Of a DNA stretch of 64,000 bases, positions 36,956-51,140 are shown piece by piece. This DNA is from Colletotrichum lupini. Lineage: Eukaryota > Ascomycota > Sordariomycetes > Glomerellales > Glomerellaceae. The stretch is taken from positions 4,030,001-4,094,000 of the forward strand of contig NC_064672.1 in assembly GCF_023278565.1 (NCBI RefSeq). Reading direction: 5' to 3'. The translations under genes were made by a program, and so were the position numbers. The notes under the pieces are model-generated. The model saw only the letters and a program-made list of their open reading frames with translations. It made no database searches and was not told the DNA's origin. How positions within the stretch are numbered: position 1 is the stretch's first letter; the number at the start of each line of letters is the position of its first letter.

Positions 36956-37830
36956 ATGCGCCTCTCCCTCCTCGCCACCGCGGCCTCAGCCGCCGCCGCC
37001 CTCATCGCAGAAACCCCCTCCCACAGCACGCCCAACGCCCGCAGCATCGCCGCGAACACGACCCTCCCCGGAACCTTTGGCGCAGTCCTCTTCCAGGCAA
37101 TGGAAATGCTAGACCTCATCGGCCCCATCGACGCCCTCCAGCTCGTAGCCTACAACCGACACGTGAACCTCCACCTCATCGCCGCCACCCTCGACCCCGT
37201 CACCACGGCGCCCGTGTCCCCCGCTTCCAACACCTACAACTCGTCCTGGTGGCCGACGTTCCAGCCCACCGACACCTTTGACGACGACCTGGACCTCGAC
37301 GTGCTCATCGTGCCCGGCGGACCGGGCGTGCGCGCCCCCGGGCTGGAGCCGATCGTCGAGTACGTGAGGAAGCACGCGCCCAGGGTCAAGTATCTCGTTA
37401 CGATTTGCACGGGGGCCAGTCTCGCTGCTAGGGCGGGCGCGCTGGACGGCAGGAGGGTTACGACGAACAAAGCGGCTTGGGGGTTGATTACTGCGCAGGC
37501 GCCGCTGGCCAAGTGGGTTTCGCCGGCGAGGTATGTTGTTGATGGGAACGTCTGGACTTCTTCGGGTGTAAGTTGCTTTTTTTGATGTTCTACCATTTGA
37601 TCCCTTTTTGCGAGAGAAAAATGGGAGAGCGTGGAGGAATCGAGGAGAATTGTACTGACTGATGCGTGGGTTAGGTTACATCTGGCCTGGACTTGATTAT
37701 GGAGTTCATCAAGCAGGTGTATGGCGAGGAGTTGTCAACCAAGGTTGCCACAATCATGGAGTTTGTCCCCCATGCTGCTGACTGGGATCCATTTGCGGAA
37801 ATCAACGGCGTCGCACCGACGTACAATTGA
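36956..37830 (+). CDS. Secreted DJ-1/PfpI (isonitrile hydratase-like) protein
   Basis: Two exons, 36956-37567 and 37675-37830, give 255 residues. The start is followed by a signal-peptide-like segment (MRLSLLATAASAAAALIAE, cleavage likely after about residue 16-20). The body is a GATase1-like alpha/beta fold: FQAMEMLDLIGPIDAL at the start, VLIVPGGPG before the nucleophile elbow, and the nucleophile Cys151 in TICTGASLAARAGALDGRRVTTNK, the hallmark of the isonitrile hydratase/PfpI branch. An NSS site (about residue 97) could be N-glycosylated. Cytosolic relatives hydrate isonitriles or act on glyoxals, and secreted fungal ones are poorly known. No second catalytic residue can be assigned with confidence. 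A location outside the cell is inferred only from the signal peptide. Confidence 0.88.
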
Positions 37831-40800
37831 TAGTCTTGTGGCTTCGAGGCGATGAGAGAGAAGGAAAGATAGAGGCAGCAACTCGGAGCACGGTTTTACT
37901 TTGATGTTGAGGATAATAGAGCGCATGGTGGTGGTGCAACCTAATTTCGTTCGCAGTACAAAGTCAGCTTGTTTAGCATTGGTTTGGCATAGAAGGTCCG
38001 TTTTAGGCTGATCCGTCGTCCTTGATAGAAAGTATCGTGCTCAAATAGTCCGGTTGGTGAAGAGTGAAAATCATTCACTCTACTCTTGACTGCTCGGATG
38101 ATATGAAGGCGTCGAACGTTTAGAGAAAGCTCTTTACCTGGCAGCATTGACATTTTTAGTGAGGGAGCGCCGTACCAGGGAAGATCTGGGAACGCCTCGA
38201 TTGAAACTGAACCGCATCGCCCATTGGAATTCACTTACATCGTCCCATTGCGTGAGAAGTAGACGGGGTCAGACGTGCGTTAGCCGGAGCGAGATATTGA
38301 CGCTGTTAGCAGACTTGTTCCTGGCACCATTCTCATCAAATTCATCGCATGACCCTCCTGATGATTGATGAACATTGCCGGGATGTAAGCTAAGCAAACA
38401 CCATGAATGTGATCAAGGCCGGAATTCTCATGAAAACGCACGGCACGCCTAGGTAGTTGACCACCATATGTTGGCAACAGGGGTCTCGTCGACGCTTGAG
38501 AAATACACGACGCAGATTCGCATGGAGGCTCAGAGAGAGCTCGGGATGAGTCGTCAACAGAGATGTGAATATCGGTATGTCCAATAAGACCTTTATGACG
38601 AAGACAGGGAACCCTTTTCCTACTATGTTTGCCCGGTCCCCAGAAGTACACATAGGCTTTAGTGAACCCGTGGCTCACCTATGACGGGTAGTTGTAGGAG
38701 CTGTCAGAGATTCTCCAAGACTTGTAGACTTTGATATCTTGCAGTCAAGTCGATGGAGGGTCGATGCCAGAAGTAATAAGACGGGGAGGTGAGCAGAGGA
38801 TGCCTGTGTTCTACTCCGATGAGATGAACTTCTGTACTCAAAATATTTCAAGAGGATGAGTTGAGATAGTCAATGCCTGTCGAGCTGTGAGATGTTCTGC
38901 TATTGCGATCCTACGACGAGAGTCGGTTGGCCACTAACACCAGAAATGGCGCCCATCAAGGTTGCATCTCAGGTACCGGATGACAAGCACGTTTGCGCTT
39001 GCAAACATGTCTTTATAGCACCCACGTATGCTCCACGGCAAGTAGCTGAATGAGACACATTTCGAGGAGAAGAAATCGAGCTGCCATGGTATGCGCGAAA
39101 CGGTTGCCTCAATCCCATTGATGCACTTGCGTTCGAGGCCCATGGGCTTCCAAGGATTCGTGGGGGACGCGTGGGGGACATCTCTGCATAATTTGAGTTG
39201 ACAATCATCATGGAAATCGAAGCGTTAGTTCTGCACAACGGCATAAGTCAAATGCGCGGCATTAATCATGCACCACCCCACTATGTCGAGCTTGGACCAA
39301 CTTATGCCAGGTAAGTCCACGTCAAAGTCAAACCCTGCACAATTTGCTGGTGGGGTAGTCAGCTCGGTATAAGTCATCGCTCACCGAGGCACAAAGAATG
39401 CTCACCGAAACTCGATATTTCGAGGAGACATAACCGAGAAATGCCGTTTGGCCTGTCATGATTTCTTAAAGAAGAGACAGCTGGTCTCGTACTTCAATCC
39501 GGTATTCCGTGACTGTATGGGACAAGCATATAGCCACATCCCGGGTCTTGCCCGTCAGACAAGGATGAACACTCTGCCGGCAACTCGAGCTTCACCTTCA
39601 CGATATCTCACGAATGCCATCATCCGGAACATTTTCATAGACAGCTGGCCCGGGCTCCTTAGGCGCAATAGAAAAATCCACAGATTATGCAAGTCCAGAG
39701 GTCTATGGCGAATCATCTACACCAAATATTCCCGGCTACCTGACTTACACGCGCCCGCCTCGTACAAACGGGCTGCCAAGTGTACCCCACTGGGCGTTAG
39801 ATACGAACCCCTGGGCTCATGAAGAATCTCAGAGGCTAGTGTAAAGTCGCTGTTAGATGAGACGAGGTTCCAGATCCCCAGGCACGAGGTGCTGTACCCC
39901 GGCTCGGCAAAGTGTAGCTTAATGTACGGCATCGGGGCAGGTAATCGGGAGGAACCGGAGCGGAAATCTGGGGTAGCTCGGGTCGAACCTCGACGAGAGA
40001 CGCATCATTCCGGGGGCGGCTGGCGGCAAACGGGGCCTGTAGGAAAGCTCGGTTCTTGCAAGGCCGCCACATTGCTGCCGTGGTCCATGCAATTCTCGTG
40101 TACCCAGTCAAAGGTGGACTTGGGAAGGGAGGGAACGGGAACGGCGAGTACAGTACGTAGTCGTGATGATGTGGGCTTGCGGATGGGACGAGCGTCAACG
40201 ACATCGTGCTAGCCACAAGGCTGATGACACGGCTGTCATTCCGTCAATTCGTAGGGCGGATTTGAGGCCTTAGGCACAGTGGCACAGCAGTCCCATGATC
40301 TGACAATATCTAGTCGTCAGATTTTAGGAACCCCTTATCAGACCGAAATGAGATGTGCTGAATAATTTGGCCGAGAGATAGCTTGTCCATGTTGGTTTAG
40401 ACCGTGGTACGGCCAGAAGCTCATCCAGGGGGTTGGTGTCGTACGGTGTTGGTAGCGGATGAATGAGTGACGGTAGAGTCATATCATACTGATTCGATCA
40501 ATGTTTGGACCATACAAAATGATCCAACTGCCAAACCTGGGCCCTGTCGGGCGTCTGGCGATACGATACGGCCATGCAGGCCTCCGTGGGCAGCGGTAAA
40601 CACATAGGCCGCGGCATTGACGTTTGCGGGTATCCTCGGTAGGGATATCGTCATTCCCGATGTCATCGGAAGTTGAGAGTTGTTATAGGCGAAGCCAGGA
40701 GCATTTGGGGCCGACGAAGCCGTGATGCTCCGGCGTGTCGGGCCAGCCGGGCTCGCTTGGTAGCTCATTGGGTTGGGTGAGTCGAGAGGCAGATCTCGGG

Positions 40801-43131
40801 CCCCACCAAGCGCCGGAACGCACCAGCCCTGTTTTGATGGACCGACTTTGCATTGGAAGCGGCCGGCCAAGACTGTGAGTGGCAGAATTGGGTGGCGTGT
40901 ACATTTGGCATCAGTCATGGGTGAATTGACGGATGGGTGGATGGCATTCGTAGGCGAGGTATCTGTACAAGTTCTCCAATTGAATTCGAAGGGTTTGGAC
41001 GAGCATGGATGCCTTTCTTTGCACGCAAACTGTTTTCTTCGACTCCGATGACTCCTTTGCTCCAACACGGACGACGGAGCCAAAAATGGTGCGGTCCATC
41101 TGGGGGTGACCGAGAACGGAGTCGTAAACGGGCCTTCTCGATCATCATATTTCTCTAAGCTAAAATCGGCCGAGTCGAGGCTGGAAGTGCCTCATGCACC
41201 AGGCAACGTGTTTCATTAGCTGGGCTCAGTCGAGCTTGGCGGGTTGAGCGATGGAGCATTGAGTGATTTATGGAGCTGGGGTCAGTTTTTTTTTTTTTTT
41301 TTTTCGATATCTAACAGTAAAGGTAAGGTAAGCTGAGCTAGACTTTTGAGTAAGAGAGTGCGGTGGGAGCGAGCGGACCATACGCATACGGTACATACCT
41401 CAGGGTCGTGTAGGACTAGGGGGGATGGGAGGTGGAGGAGGAGGGGCCGTGGGAGCTTTGGCGCGGGATGAATGGTGAGGTGTGCGAATGAGCTGTTTGA
41501 ACCTTGTGGCATGTCGTGTCTTGAATCCAGTTGAGGATGTTTAATAATAACAAGAGTCCACCGAAATAAACTGGAACGGTGAGAAGCTCACATAAAAAAA
41601 GACGCCCGAGAATTTGGAGTGGACCACGGTGCCACGGCGCCACGGGCAGATGTTGCATGGAGGTGGCAGTGGCAGTGTGTGAGAGGTGTGAGAGCGAGCA
41701 AAGCGTGCAAAGCGTGCAATGGGAGGCAAAAGGTGAGTCGACGGGGGTATCGGACCTGGTGCTGCTGCTGTGACCGGGGGGTAGCTGCGAGAGTGATGTA
41801 ACGAGGGGCAGGCCAGCAATGAGGAGCAGGGGCCAGGGATAAGGTGCCGTAGCTGACTTTTTTTTTCTCGCTGGAAACCAAGGGAACAAGCTGCCCCTCC
41901 ATGCCCCTCCATACCTGACAATTCCTGACCCTTGATAATGCCTGCTATTGCTTGAGTCGTTGGTCGGTCCGGTCTGTCTGATGAAAGTGACACCACCAGC
42001 CAAGACCCGCTGAAGAAATGGATATGGATGAGCTGAGAGTGTCGCTGGAATGGAGAGAAAACAAGTTATTGATGAGTAGTCCATCATGAGATGCCCGAGA
42101 TACGAGCAAGATGCAAGATGAAGGCTGGAGAACAGACAAAGTTGAGGTGTCAAAAAAAAGTAGTGAGAAGGAAGGGGGGGATATCGAACGTCACGACAGA
42201 CCCGTCAAACAATGCAGCCTGCGCCTGCATCCCATCCGAGCTTGGGGTCTTTCTTCCATGGGATGGCAAGCCGCAGGGAAGACGGACTGTGAATGCTATG
42301 TAGATTGGATTGGTAAAACAACAGCGCATCGCATCCCACCATGATTGTGTTCCAATCCCATCATAGCAATTGGTCCAGAAAACCACCAAGTACCCGGAGG
42401 GTATCATACTAACGCCACAAGCGGTAGCAGCGCCTTCCCGCTGGATGCCCCGCCATGTCCGTAAAAAGACGCAACTGGCACCTGCTTGGACTGAGTGGGT
42501 GAGAGGCAACGAGAGGGACTCTGTACTCAGAAAGAGGAGGAACAATACCTAATTACCTAGGTAGTATTGGAGAGATAATACGGAGAGAAAAAGGTACGGA
42601 GTACGAGACACGCGTTACGGGGGGGAGCTCTACCTAGCCCGGTCAAGCACAAAGTGAGGTAAGGTAAGAAAGGTACCTCCTACCTCAGCTCAGATTGCAG
42701 AAAAAGTGTGTCACTCACCCAATTCCCTGGCGTCGACCGGGCAATCACCACCAATTCACCACCCTCAATCGCCGAGTCACCTCACCGTTCTCGGGGCGTC
42801 TGGATCCCCCCCATTGGACCCCCCTGCGGAGTGGCCGTACCTGGTACTTCCCTAACTTGCGTCAGGTCCGCCCTCCATTGACCTCCCACTCCCACTCTCG
42901 CCTGCCTCTTGCCTGCTCTTGCCATGGCCGCCGGTCTTGCGTTGGATCGACCAGCAGGAGGACCACCCCACCATCTTCCCTCAACCGAATTTACTATATC
43001 TCGCGCGCCCTTCCACCACATCCCATCACTTCCGTTCCTTCTTCCTTCCTTCTTCTGTCATTGAAAATTCTCTCCTACACATCAATCCATCTCTGACCTC
43101 GTCGAATAACCCGACGTGATCCCATTTCAAG
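37831..43131. other. Intergenic, no supported gene
   Basis: A 5.3-kb stretch between the DJ-1-like gene and the gpdA leader. It contains a 19-T run at 41286-41304 and GGTA words near 42545-42565 and 42658-42685. The longest frames (for example 40484-41083 minus, 41416-42153 minus) lack recognisable motifs. The last 400 bases are CT-rich promoter DNA of gpdA. An unrecognised gene with many short exons cannot be excluded. Confidence 0.5.
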
Positions 43132-43293
43132 GTAAGATCTAGCTCTCGATAGCTCCCTCAAGCTCTACATACCTCACGTCTTCATCACCCCACCCCGCTA
43201 CCGCGAAAAATACCCCGCCTACCTTGGACATATCGGAAACGCCCGTCCTTCACCAACGCCTGAGAAAACTCAACTAACTCTCTCAACCGTCAG
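43132..43293 (+). promoter_or_regulatory. Probable 5'UTR intron of gpdA
   Basis: A GTAAGATC donor at 43132 follows the CT-rich leader, and a CAACTAACTC branch site (about 43271-43280) precedes a CAG acceptor at 43291-43293, 32 bases before the ATG. The 162-nt unit has all intron signals. Leader introns are known in fungal gpd genes and often raise expression. Confidence 0.7.
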
Positions 43294-43304
43294 ACATACC
43301 CTAA

Positions 43305-44608
<1,304 letters not shown>

Positions 44609-45878
44609 ATGTGCGGTACACATGAGGCTGTCGCGGAGGGGAAACAGGACCAAAAGTGTCCATTAATGAGATGATAAACCAACGACCAAACAAAAGCAGT
44701 AAAATGAAGATGGGCAAGTCTTTCTGGAGGGAGGGCCGCAAAGGCCAGGGAGGATTATGGTTGTTTCTTTCCTACAAACAAACGCTCCCCGAATACATGT
44801 CCGTATGACGTCTATGAAATAGATTATGCCTACCCATCACAGTCCATGCCAATGCCAAGTGACCAGAGTGTAACTCGAACATTTGATTCTTCAATCAGCA
44901 ATCAGATCATGTCGTGGACACGCGTAGTTGACATGGCATTTTTCGTGTCAGATCATGTATGAGGTCTATCTATGCGAGCTACCTTGTTAGGTATGAGATG
45001 TGACAACCCTTCGAGTTGTGAGGGGTTGCCAGTGCGGGGTCGGTCCACGTCCGCGTCTGATAACTTGTTTCCACCCTTCCTCGCGTCGCCGCTTCCACCA
45101 AGGTCCTCAGAGAAGGTGTGCTTCTTACTGTCATGTCACGGCATCGCAGAGCTTTCTTGTTTGAATTGGTATTGATTCCTCTCTTGAATTGACCTTTCGA
45201 ATGAGGAGTTCTCGACTGGGTGCCACCACTACCACTTTGCAATTGAGACGAGGCCGTTCGTTTCGTACTACCCTCCCTCCCTCCATGCCCTGGATGAACC
45301 AAGCTTTTGCCTTTCTACAAGACATCAAGCCCGAAAGATACAAAAGCAGGGGGGGGGGGGAGCCGGCCAAGGGATATCTTCTTCTTTTATATGTACACAC
45401 GCATAGAGAGTCCGTAGACACAGAGTTTGTAGAGACACAGAGCCCTTATTTGTCCTCCTTGAACGCCAAGCTAGAGAGAAATAAAACAGGAGAGAAAAAG
45501 GAAAGGCCGTCGAGTTGGACTTGATATCAGACAAAGTGAAGAAAAGTGTGCGTGCTCGCTTCAAGAGACTCAGGGTGACTGTGTTTTTTTCATACATGAT
45601 GGGCTACAGCCCATACTTTCTCGACCGAAAACGCCATTCTCGCCACAACCCAGCCTCCGACCCCGTCATCCACCGAAAAGGGGAGGGGGTTAAAAAAAGG
45701 ACGAAAGATGACTTGGTTCATAATACATGTCATTAGGAGGGCCCTAATGCCCGTGTCCTTCTGTCTGTGGGTGTACCGAATCGCTCGCGACGCTCTCGTC
45801 ACGCGGAGGCGACGAGCTCTCCGCCGTGGTAAAGGAGGCATCGACCAGAGTCGACACCTCGCCCTCGTCGTCGACATC
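44609..45878. other. Convergent 3' flanks of gpdA and 760-aa protein gene
   Basis: A 1.27-kb stretch between convergent genes. A G-run of about 11 lies near 45350-45361. No gene supported. Confidence 0.6.
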
Positions 45879-48225
45879 CTATGACAGCGTTCCGTTGGCG
45901 GCTGATACCGTGACCTCGGCGCGCCACGAGACGCCCTCCTCCTGCGCCCAGCGCCGCATAATCTTGAGAGCCGATGATACAGCTTCCTCCACACTCGTCC
46001 ACGGGCCCATGTTGGTGCGCATAGCCGAGGCTTCAACACGCTCCGCCGAGTCGTATGCCGATTTCCATACATTTGATCGACCTCTTTCTGCGCCAATAAT
46101 GTGTAACGCGTGCGTCGCCGGGTCAAGAGACCAGTAGCACTTGATGAGCTCCTCGTGGATCACGCCTTGCATCTGCCAAAACAGTGCTTCCAAAGGCTTG
46201 CTCTTTCGTACATCGTTGCGCATGACATTCAGAAGCGGTAGAATGCTACTCCACTGCTTAGGATCTTGTGCCTTGTTTTCTATCCGCCTTGACTCGAACA
46301 ACGCTCTGAAGCTGACCATGAACGCCATCGCCGTCTCCAATCCGAGCATCATGCTGAGCTTGATGTCAGAGTCCGACACGGGAGCGCCGCGGTCCCCGTG
46401 CTTTCGCTCTAGCAATATGTCGCGCTCATGCTTCAGCTTGGTGCCGAGTCTGCTAAAACGGTTCCAGCGGTCGCGGAGCGCCTGGACCCTGTGAGGATTC
46501 GCCGCTTCTCTGCTATCGTCTCTGGTCTGCGGCCGGTCTCGGTCTGATGATGGCGGCGCGGGAGTCAAGCTGTGACCATCTCCAGGGGTGTTGACCGAGT
46601 TGCTTGACGCTACCCTCGACATCGATGTAGCACCCCCTTTCGATGGTGTCGATGGCGCGTTCAGCTTGGAGCTCGTTATTTCCGACGTCCGAGGTCGCTT
46701 CACCGCTATTGAATCGCCAACATTCTCGGTGCTGGTAATCGGCCGCTTCCGTGCCTGCGGCGGCGGAGGCTCTATGCTCACTGACCGCTCCTTCTTGATG
46801 TCTTTCCTTGGGGGTCCCAGGGCTAGTAGCCTCTGCACCGACTTGGTGTACTTTTTGCTGTACTTCAGTGTCACCATAAACCTGCGAGGCTTTTCCTTCG
46901 GCTTTTCCTTCCCTCTGATCTCCTTTCGGTCGTCCTCCTCCTCTTTGACTACCACGTGTGGTCTCTTGCCGTTTGTAGGGGAATCGGGAGGTTGTGTTTT
47001 TTGGCTTGCGTCGGAGCCTTTCGTCGGTGTGTTCTTCATCCGGGCCAATTCCTCCTCAAGCAATGGGGGAAGAGTCGGGGAAAGTAGCTCCGGAAGTTTC
47101 AAGGGAGATTTCGGTCTCTTAATAGGCGGAGGTGGTTCTGCTCGTGAGGATTTCTGCGGCCTGTTGTGCTCGGGAGGATCGTCTCGTCTCTTCTCTTTCG
47201 ACCGAGAATCGGATTCATTCGGTAGGTGTAGTGGAGATAGTAACGGCGGAACTGCTGACCTCGAAGACGCCGTATCAGCTCTTGCCCGACCGCTCGAAGA
47301 GGGGCTGGGTTTGTTGCCATTGATTGAGTCTCCTCGCGCACGGGATATGGGAGACTTGTTCGCGCCTGAGCCAAAGGCTGTTTTTAAAGCAGATCGCCCG
47401 TTTGGTAATGAAGATGAGTTTGTGCCCAACTTTCCGTCCTTCTGTGGCGTCCTATCTTGTGATGGGTGTATCTCTTTTCTTCTCGGCGTATCGTCTCGAG
47501 GCGTCCGCGATCGCTCGTCGAGCGGTGTGCTCGCTTCAGGTTTCGCTCGTTTCAGAGGTCGCAATTCGCCGTCCACATCCGCGATTCTTTTCCTCTTCTC
47601 TGGGGTATCATTGCTATCCTGTGCTGCCCGGGATCTTGCGTCGGGTCTGCTCGTTCTAGAATGGGTCAGTCAGCCTCTAGACATAGAGTACATTGGAAGA
47701 GACGGGCGTGAGGTTTTACCTTTCATCGTGGGCGCCGTCGCGCGCCTTATGCGCCTTGATGTCCCTTGATGCATCCAGCTCCCGATTTCTGTATGCGTCC
47801 GGCTTCTTGGGCTCGCGATCAATCCGACTCTCTACCACGTTCCTCTCCTTTCGCGAGGCGTCGGTTTTCGGCGTCGATCCGGAATCGGGAGGAGAATCCG
47901 ATACCTTCTTCTGTTTGTTCTTATAATCACTCAGTGACAGCTTAGTCACGTTCTTTCTTTCCATCTTCGCGTTCGAATCTTTGACGGCTGGTGGGATCGG
48001 TGGTTCTTCGCGCATATCATGATACGCGCGAGTGAGTAGCATTCCGCGATCCGCGTCGGATAACAGCGTCATGTACTGCAGAGCCGGATACTTGAACTCT
48101 TCAAAGGTCTTGCTGTGATCGGGAGGAACTCGAAAGCGCTGGTCGGGGTTCATGGACAGTGAATGCGGTCGATCAGGCAGGATGCGCTGGGCCAGCAGTT
48201 GGACCTTTTTCGCCGCTGCTTCCAT
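45879..48225 (-). CDS. Large nuclear-type protein, unknown function
   Basis: Two minus-strand exons, 47720-48225 and 45879-47655, with a 64-nt intron, give 760 residues. I do not recognise the family. Residues 1-120 are a compact helical segment (QRILPDRPHSLSMNPDQRFRVPP..FEEFKYPALQYMTLLSDADR) followed by a short motif SLSDYKNKQK. Residues 120-540 are low-complexity and rich in Ser, Pro, Lys, Arg, Glu and Asp, with KRPK-type nuclear signals and one more conserved-looking patch, FMVTLKYSKKYTKSVQRLLAL (about 425-445). Residues 555-750 form a helical domain beginning VQALRDRWNRFSRLGTKLKHERD and ending WAQEEGVSW. The layout (ordered ends, long charged middle) suggests a transcription or chromatin factor; a distant AF4-type C-terminal domain is a guess. 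A 393-codon open frame on the opposite strand is a shadow. Confidence 0.75.
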
Positions 48226-51140
48226 GGTTTGGTGGTGTTTGCATGCCGTGGGGGCATGTGGAAACAAGGATCGCAAAATGCGCGGTCGGGAGCGCAAGAC
48301 AAGAGGACAGAATGGCGCGGTGCGATGGTGGTGGATGGATTGTGGTTGGATAGCGAGTGTCGGAATTGAGGTTAAACAACAAAGACCCGCGATGGTTGGC
48401 AGGCGATGCGAGATCGATGGGTGACGCAGGGGGTGGAATGGGCGCCGGAGTAGAGCACAAAGCTCTCTCCGCAGCCCACGAATGTATTGATCTGAGCCGG
48501 CGGCAATGTGCGCCGACAAGTAGGCAAGCTGGTGTTGTTGACTCGGTTTGGGCGCCGATTCGAATATGTCGTGATAGCGTGACGTGGGTGTGCGATGCCG
48601 CCCTTATCTGGGGGTACCCAGGTTGATGAGGCGGTCGGGGTTGGGGTGTTTTTTTGAGGGGAACCGAAAGACACGCGAGCAGATGGCGTCAATGAAGCTC
48701 TGAGCGATGGGTGCGATGTTGGTATGATGCGACGATGGCGATCGCGACGTGGGTTATGCGTTGAGCGAGATTGCTGTTGTGCTCGGAGAGTTGGTGCGGT
48801 AGTGGTGGTGGTGGTGGCAGTCGGGGTCGTGACCGTGGTCGTAGTCGTGGCAGTTGTGTATGCAATTGCAGCGTCCGAACATCAACCCTTGCAGCAGCTG
48901 GAGCGGGAGGTCAGAGGAGCCGCAGCGCATTTCCCGACGTGGCGTGCTGCTTGGGGGGTTGATTTGATGGGTTGGGATGGGATGCGAAGCGAAAGGAAGC
49001 GAAGCCAAGCCAAGCTCACTGGTAGCGACGCGGCCTTCAAAGGTGAGGTGCAGCTGCGTCAATCGAAGACGCGAGTTGAGGTGAGGTTCGGGTCGGTGCG
49101 AGGAAGTGTAAGAGCGTCGCCCCTAGTAGAGCAGAGGGAGCAACCTGCGCTTCGCAATGAGGTAAGGTAAGGTAGGTAAGGAAGGTAAGCAAGCAGTTGA
49201 CACCTCAGTTGCAACCTGCGCCGGATCCAGACGGGGTTGAGGACGGGACGACGTGCCGCAGGTCGACGATACGGGGTGGAACAAGGGTCAAGGTAGGAAG
49301 ATGGTGTTGGAAAGGGTCGAGGTCGCGGGTCTTTTGGAGAGACGGTGGACGGGACCTCGCGAGTAGTGTGGGTTTTGGACGTGGATGGGAGGTCCAGGAC
49401 ATTGCCCACTGTACCTTCCTTACCTTTAGCGTGGAGTCTTGTAGCTGGCAGGCACTGGACCTCACCTCACCTCAGTGCTCAGCTTACACTGAGTGAATGG
49501 ACTGGGTGGGGGGACTGGCACACCTTACTGGGCTGCCCAGGTGGATGGTGCAAAGGGTGGGAGGGGAGAAAAAAAGGTGGATGCCGAGCCTGACCTGGTA
49601 CTTCCACCGGTGCGCCCAGTTGGATGGATGGGATGGGTTAAACCTTCATCTTAGGTACCTTACCTTATGTGCATAGGTACCTCTCATTCACCGTATGGTG
49701 TACCTATGTAGGTACGACAGACAACCTAACATGGAAGGCACTCAAAAGTGGGATGGAGGTCAGAAGCACAGCAATTCAGGTAAAGACACACTCTAGCAGG
49801 GAAGGAAAAAGGCAGGATTGGCAAAGAAGGCAAGCAAGGTAAAGAGACACGCGCTATCTCGCGGCGAATTCAGGCCAATGACGGGCCCGGATGGCAACCG
49901 CTAGACGCAGATGATGCGAGACGGCAGCTGGGGTGGTGTCCAGTGCGCCAACCAGGACAGGAATTGAAAGTGCGACGTTCTGGCGATCTGGTTTACCTCA
50001 CGGATACCTTACCATGCTTACCTACGTGCCTACCTAACCTCATCTAGGTGAACCGTGAATGTCCCGCCACAGAATTGGGTGCGGCGCGTGCTTACTCAAT
50101 GCTCGCTTTCTGAGGGAACGGTATCCCAACTTGAGGCTTGAGCCGACATCCGCACCCACCCAGTTGCGCGGGACGAAATACGAACCTTCCTTAGTTCTAA
50201 TACCCTAATAAAGGGCTGGAATGATCTGGTCAGGTACCCGTGCCAGTCAACTTCCCAAGCTTATGTCATCAAGCCGTGAGTCTATGGCGATACGCAGCAG
50301 GAACAATGGACGTGTCTGCCTGCCCTGTGGCCCGCCTTCCATCTCAGGCGGGACCGCTTGCGGGCGGACTCAGCGGCGGGAATCTCGACCACCTACCTAC
50401 CTTATGTCGCGACCTAAGCCTATCTAAGGTGCTCATGTAGCTCGGGGGCGCCGCGCTTATCCAACGTGCCTCTATCATTCATGGCAAGGTGGAGGGCTAC
50501 CTAGTTATAGAGGATGGGCCGGAAAAAAAGTCCGACAAGTTCTTGTGGCTCAACTTACTGTGACCTCCACTCGGGGAAGCCAATTTGTCGCGATTTGGGC
50601 CATGCATTGTTCTGTCAACTTGTTTGTTTCGCCGTTTCACCAAGCTGCAGGTGCCTACGAAGACTGCCGACCTTTGTACAGGTGTACCTTGCTCATCGCG
50701 TAGATAATGTGCTTCATTGTGGCTTTGCCTGGATCATTCTGCACTCCGGAGCCGACGCATTCTTAGTATAAGCAGTTTGGAATTTCTTAACAAAGACAAC
50801 CTAGCGCCGTCACACATAACGGGTTTCTTAGAGAGGCGTTTACCCTGTTGACAGATGTTGCATCATCACAGCGGTTAATGTAACAACCCAAGTAGTTACA
50901 ATATAGGCGTCTGCCATTGGCGTACCTAGCCTCTATCTAATCTAGAGATATTTCTACAGGCAAGTTACCAAAGTATGGTAGCTAGCCGCAGATGAGGTAG
51001 ACCACTACTTATGAAGGTAGCTCTCTTCTGTCCATGCAAAGAGTACAACCTTGGTATCGTAACAGGATCCTTTGCGCCGTCTTCCCTGGTATCTTGCTGA
51101 ACTCAAAATGCGCGATGCATCAACTCCCTTTTTTTTCTCC
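48226..51140. other. Intergenic, GGTA-rich, no supported gene
   Basis: A 2.9-kb gap between two minus-strand genes. It contains several GGTA/TACC clusters (49160-49190, 49650-49720, 50385-50405) and a GGTACC-centred inverted word pattern. It probably holds the promoter and leader of the 760-residue protein gene. No gene supported. Confidence 0.55.
49650..49720. repeat. GGTACC-centred inverted short repeats
   Basis: Within about 70 bases the words TAGGTACCTTACC, ATAGGTACCTC and ATGTAGGTACG form near-palindromic repeats. They belong to the GGTA/TACC word family seen across the intergenic regions. Confidence 0.6.

Noticed and set aside
40484..41083. 199-codon minus-strand frame
   Set aside because: Overlaps frames on the other strand, has no recognisable motif and no conserved-looking core; kept as non-coding.
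46588..47769. 393-codon plus-strand open frame
   Set aside because: It lies exactly opposite the 760-residue protein gene, has no domain pattern, and its Ser/Leu-rich composition is what the reverse of a charged low-complexity gene produces.
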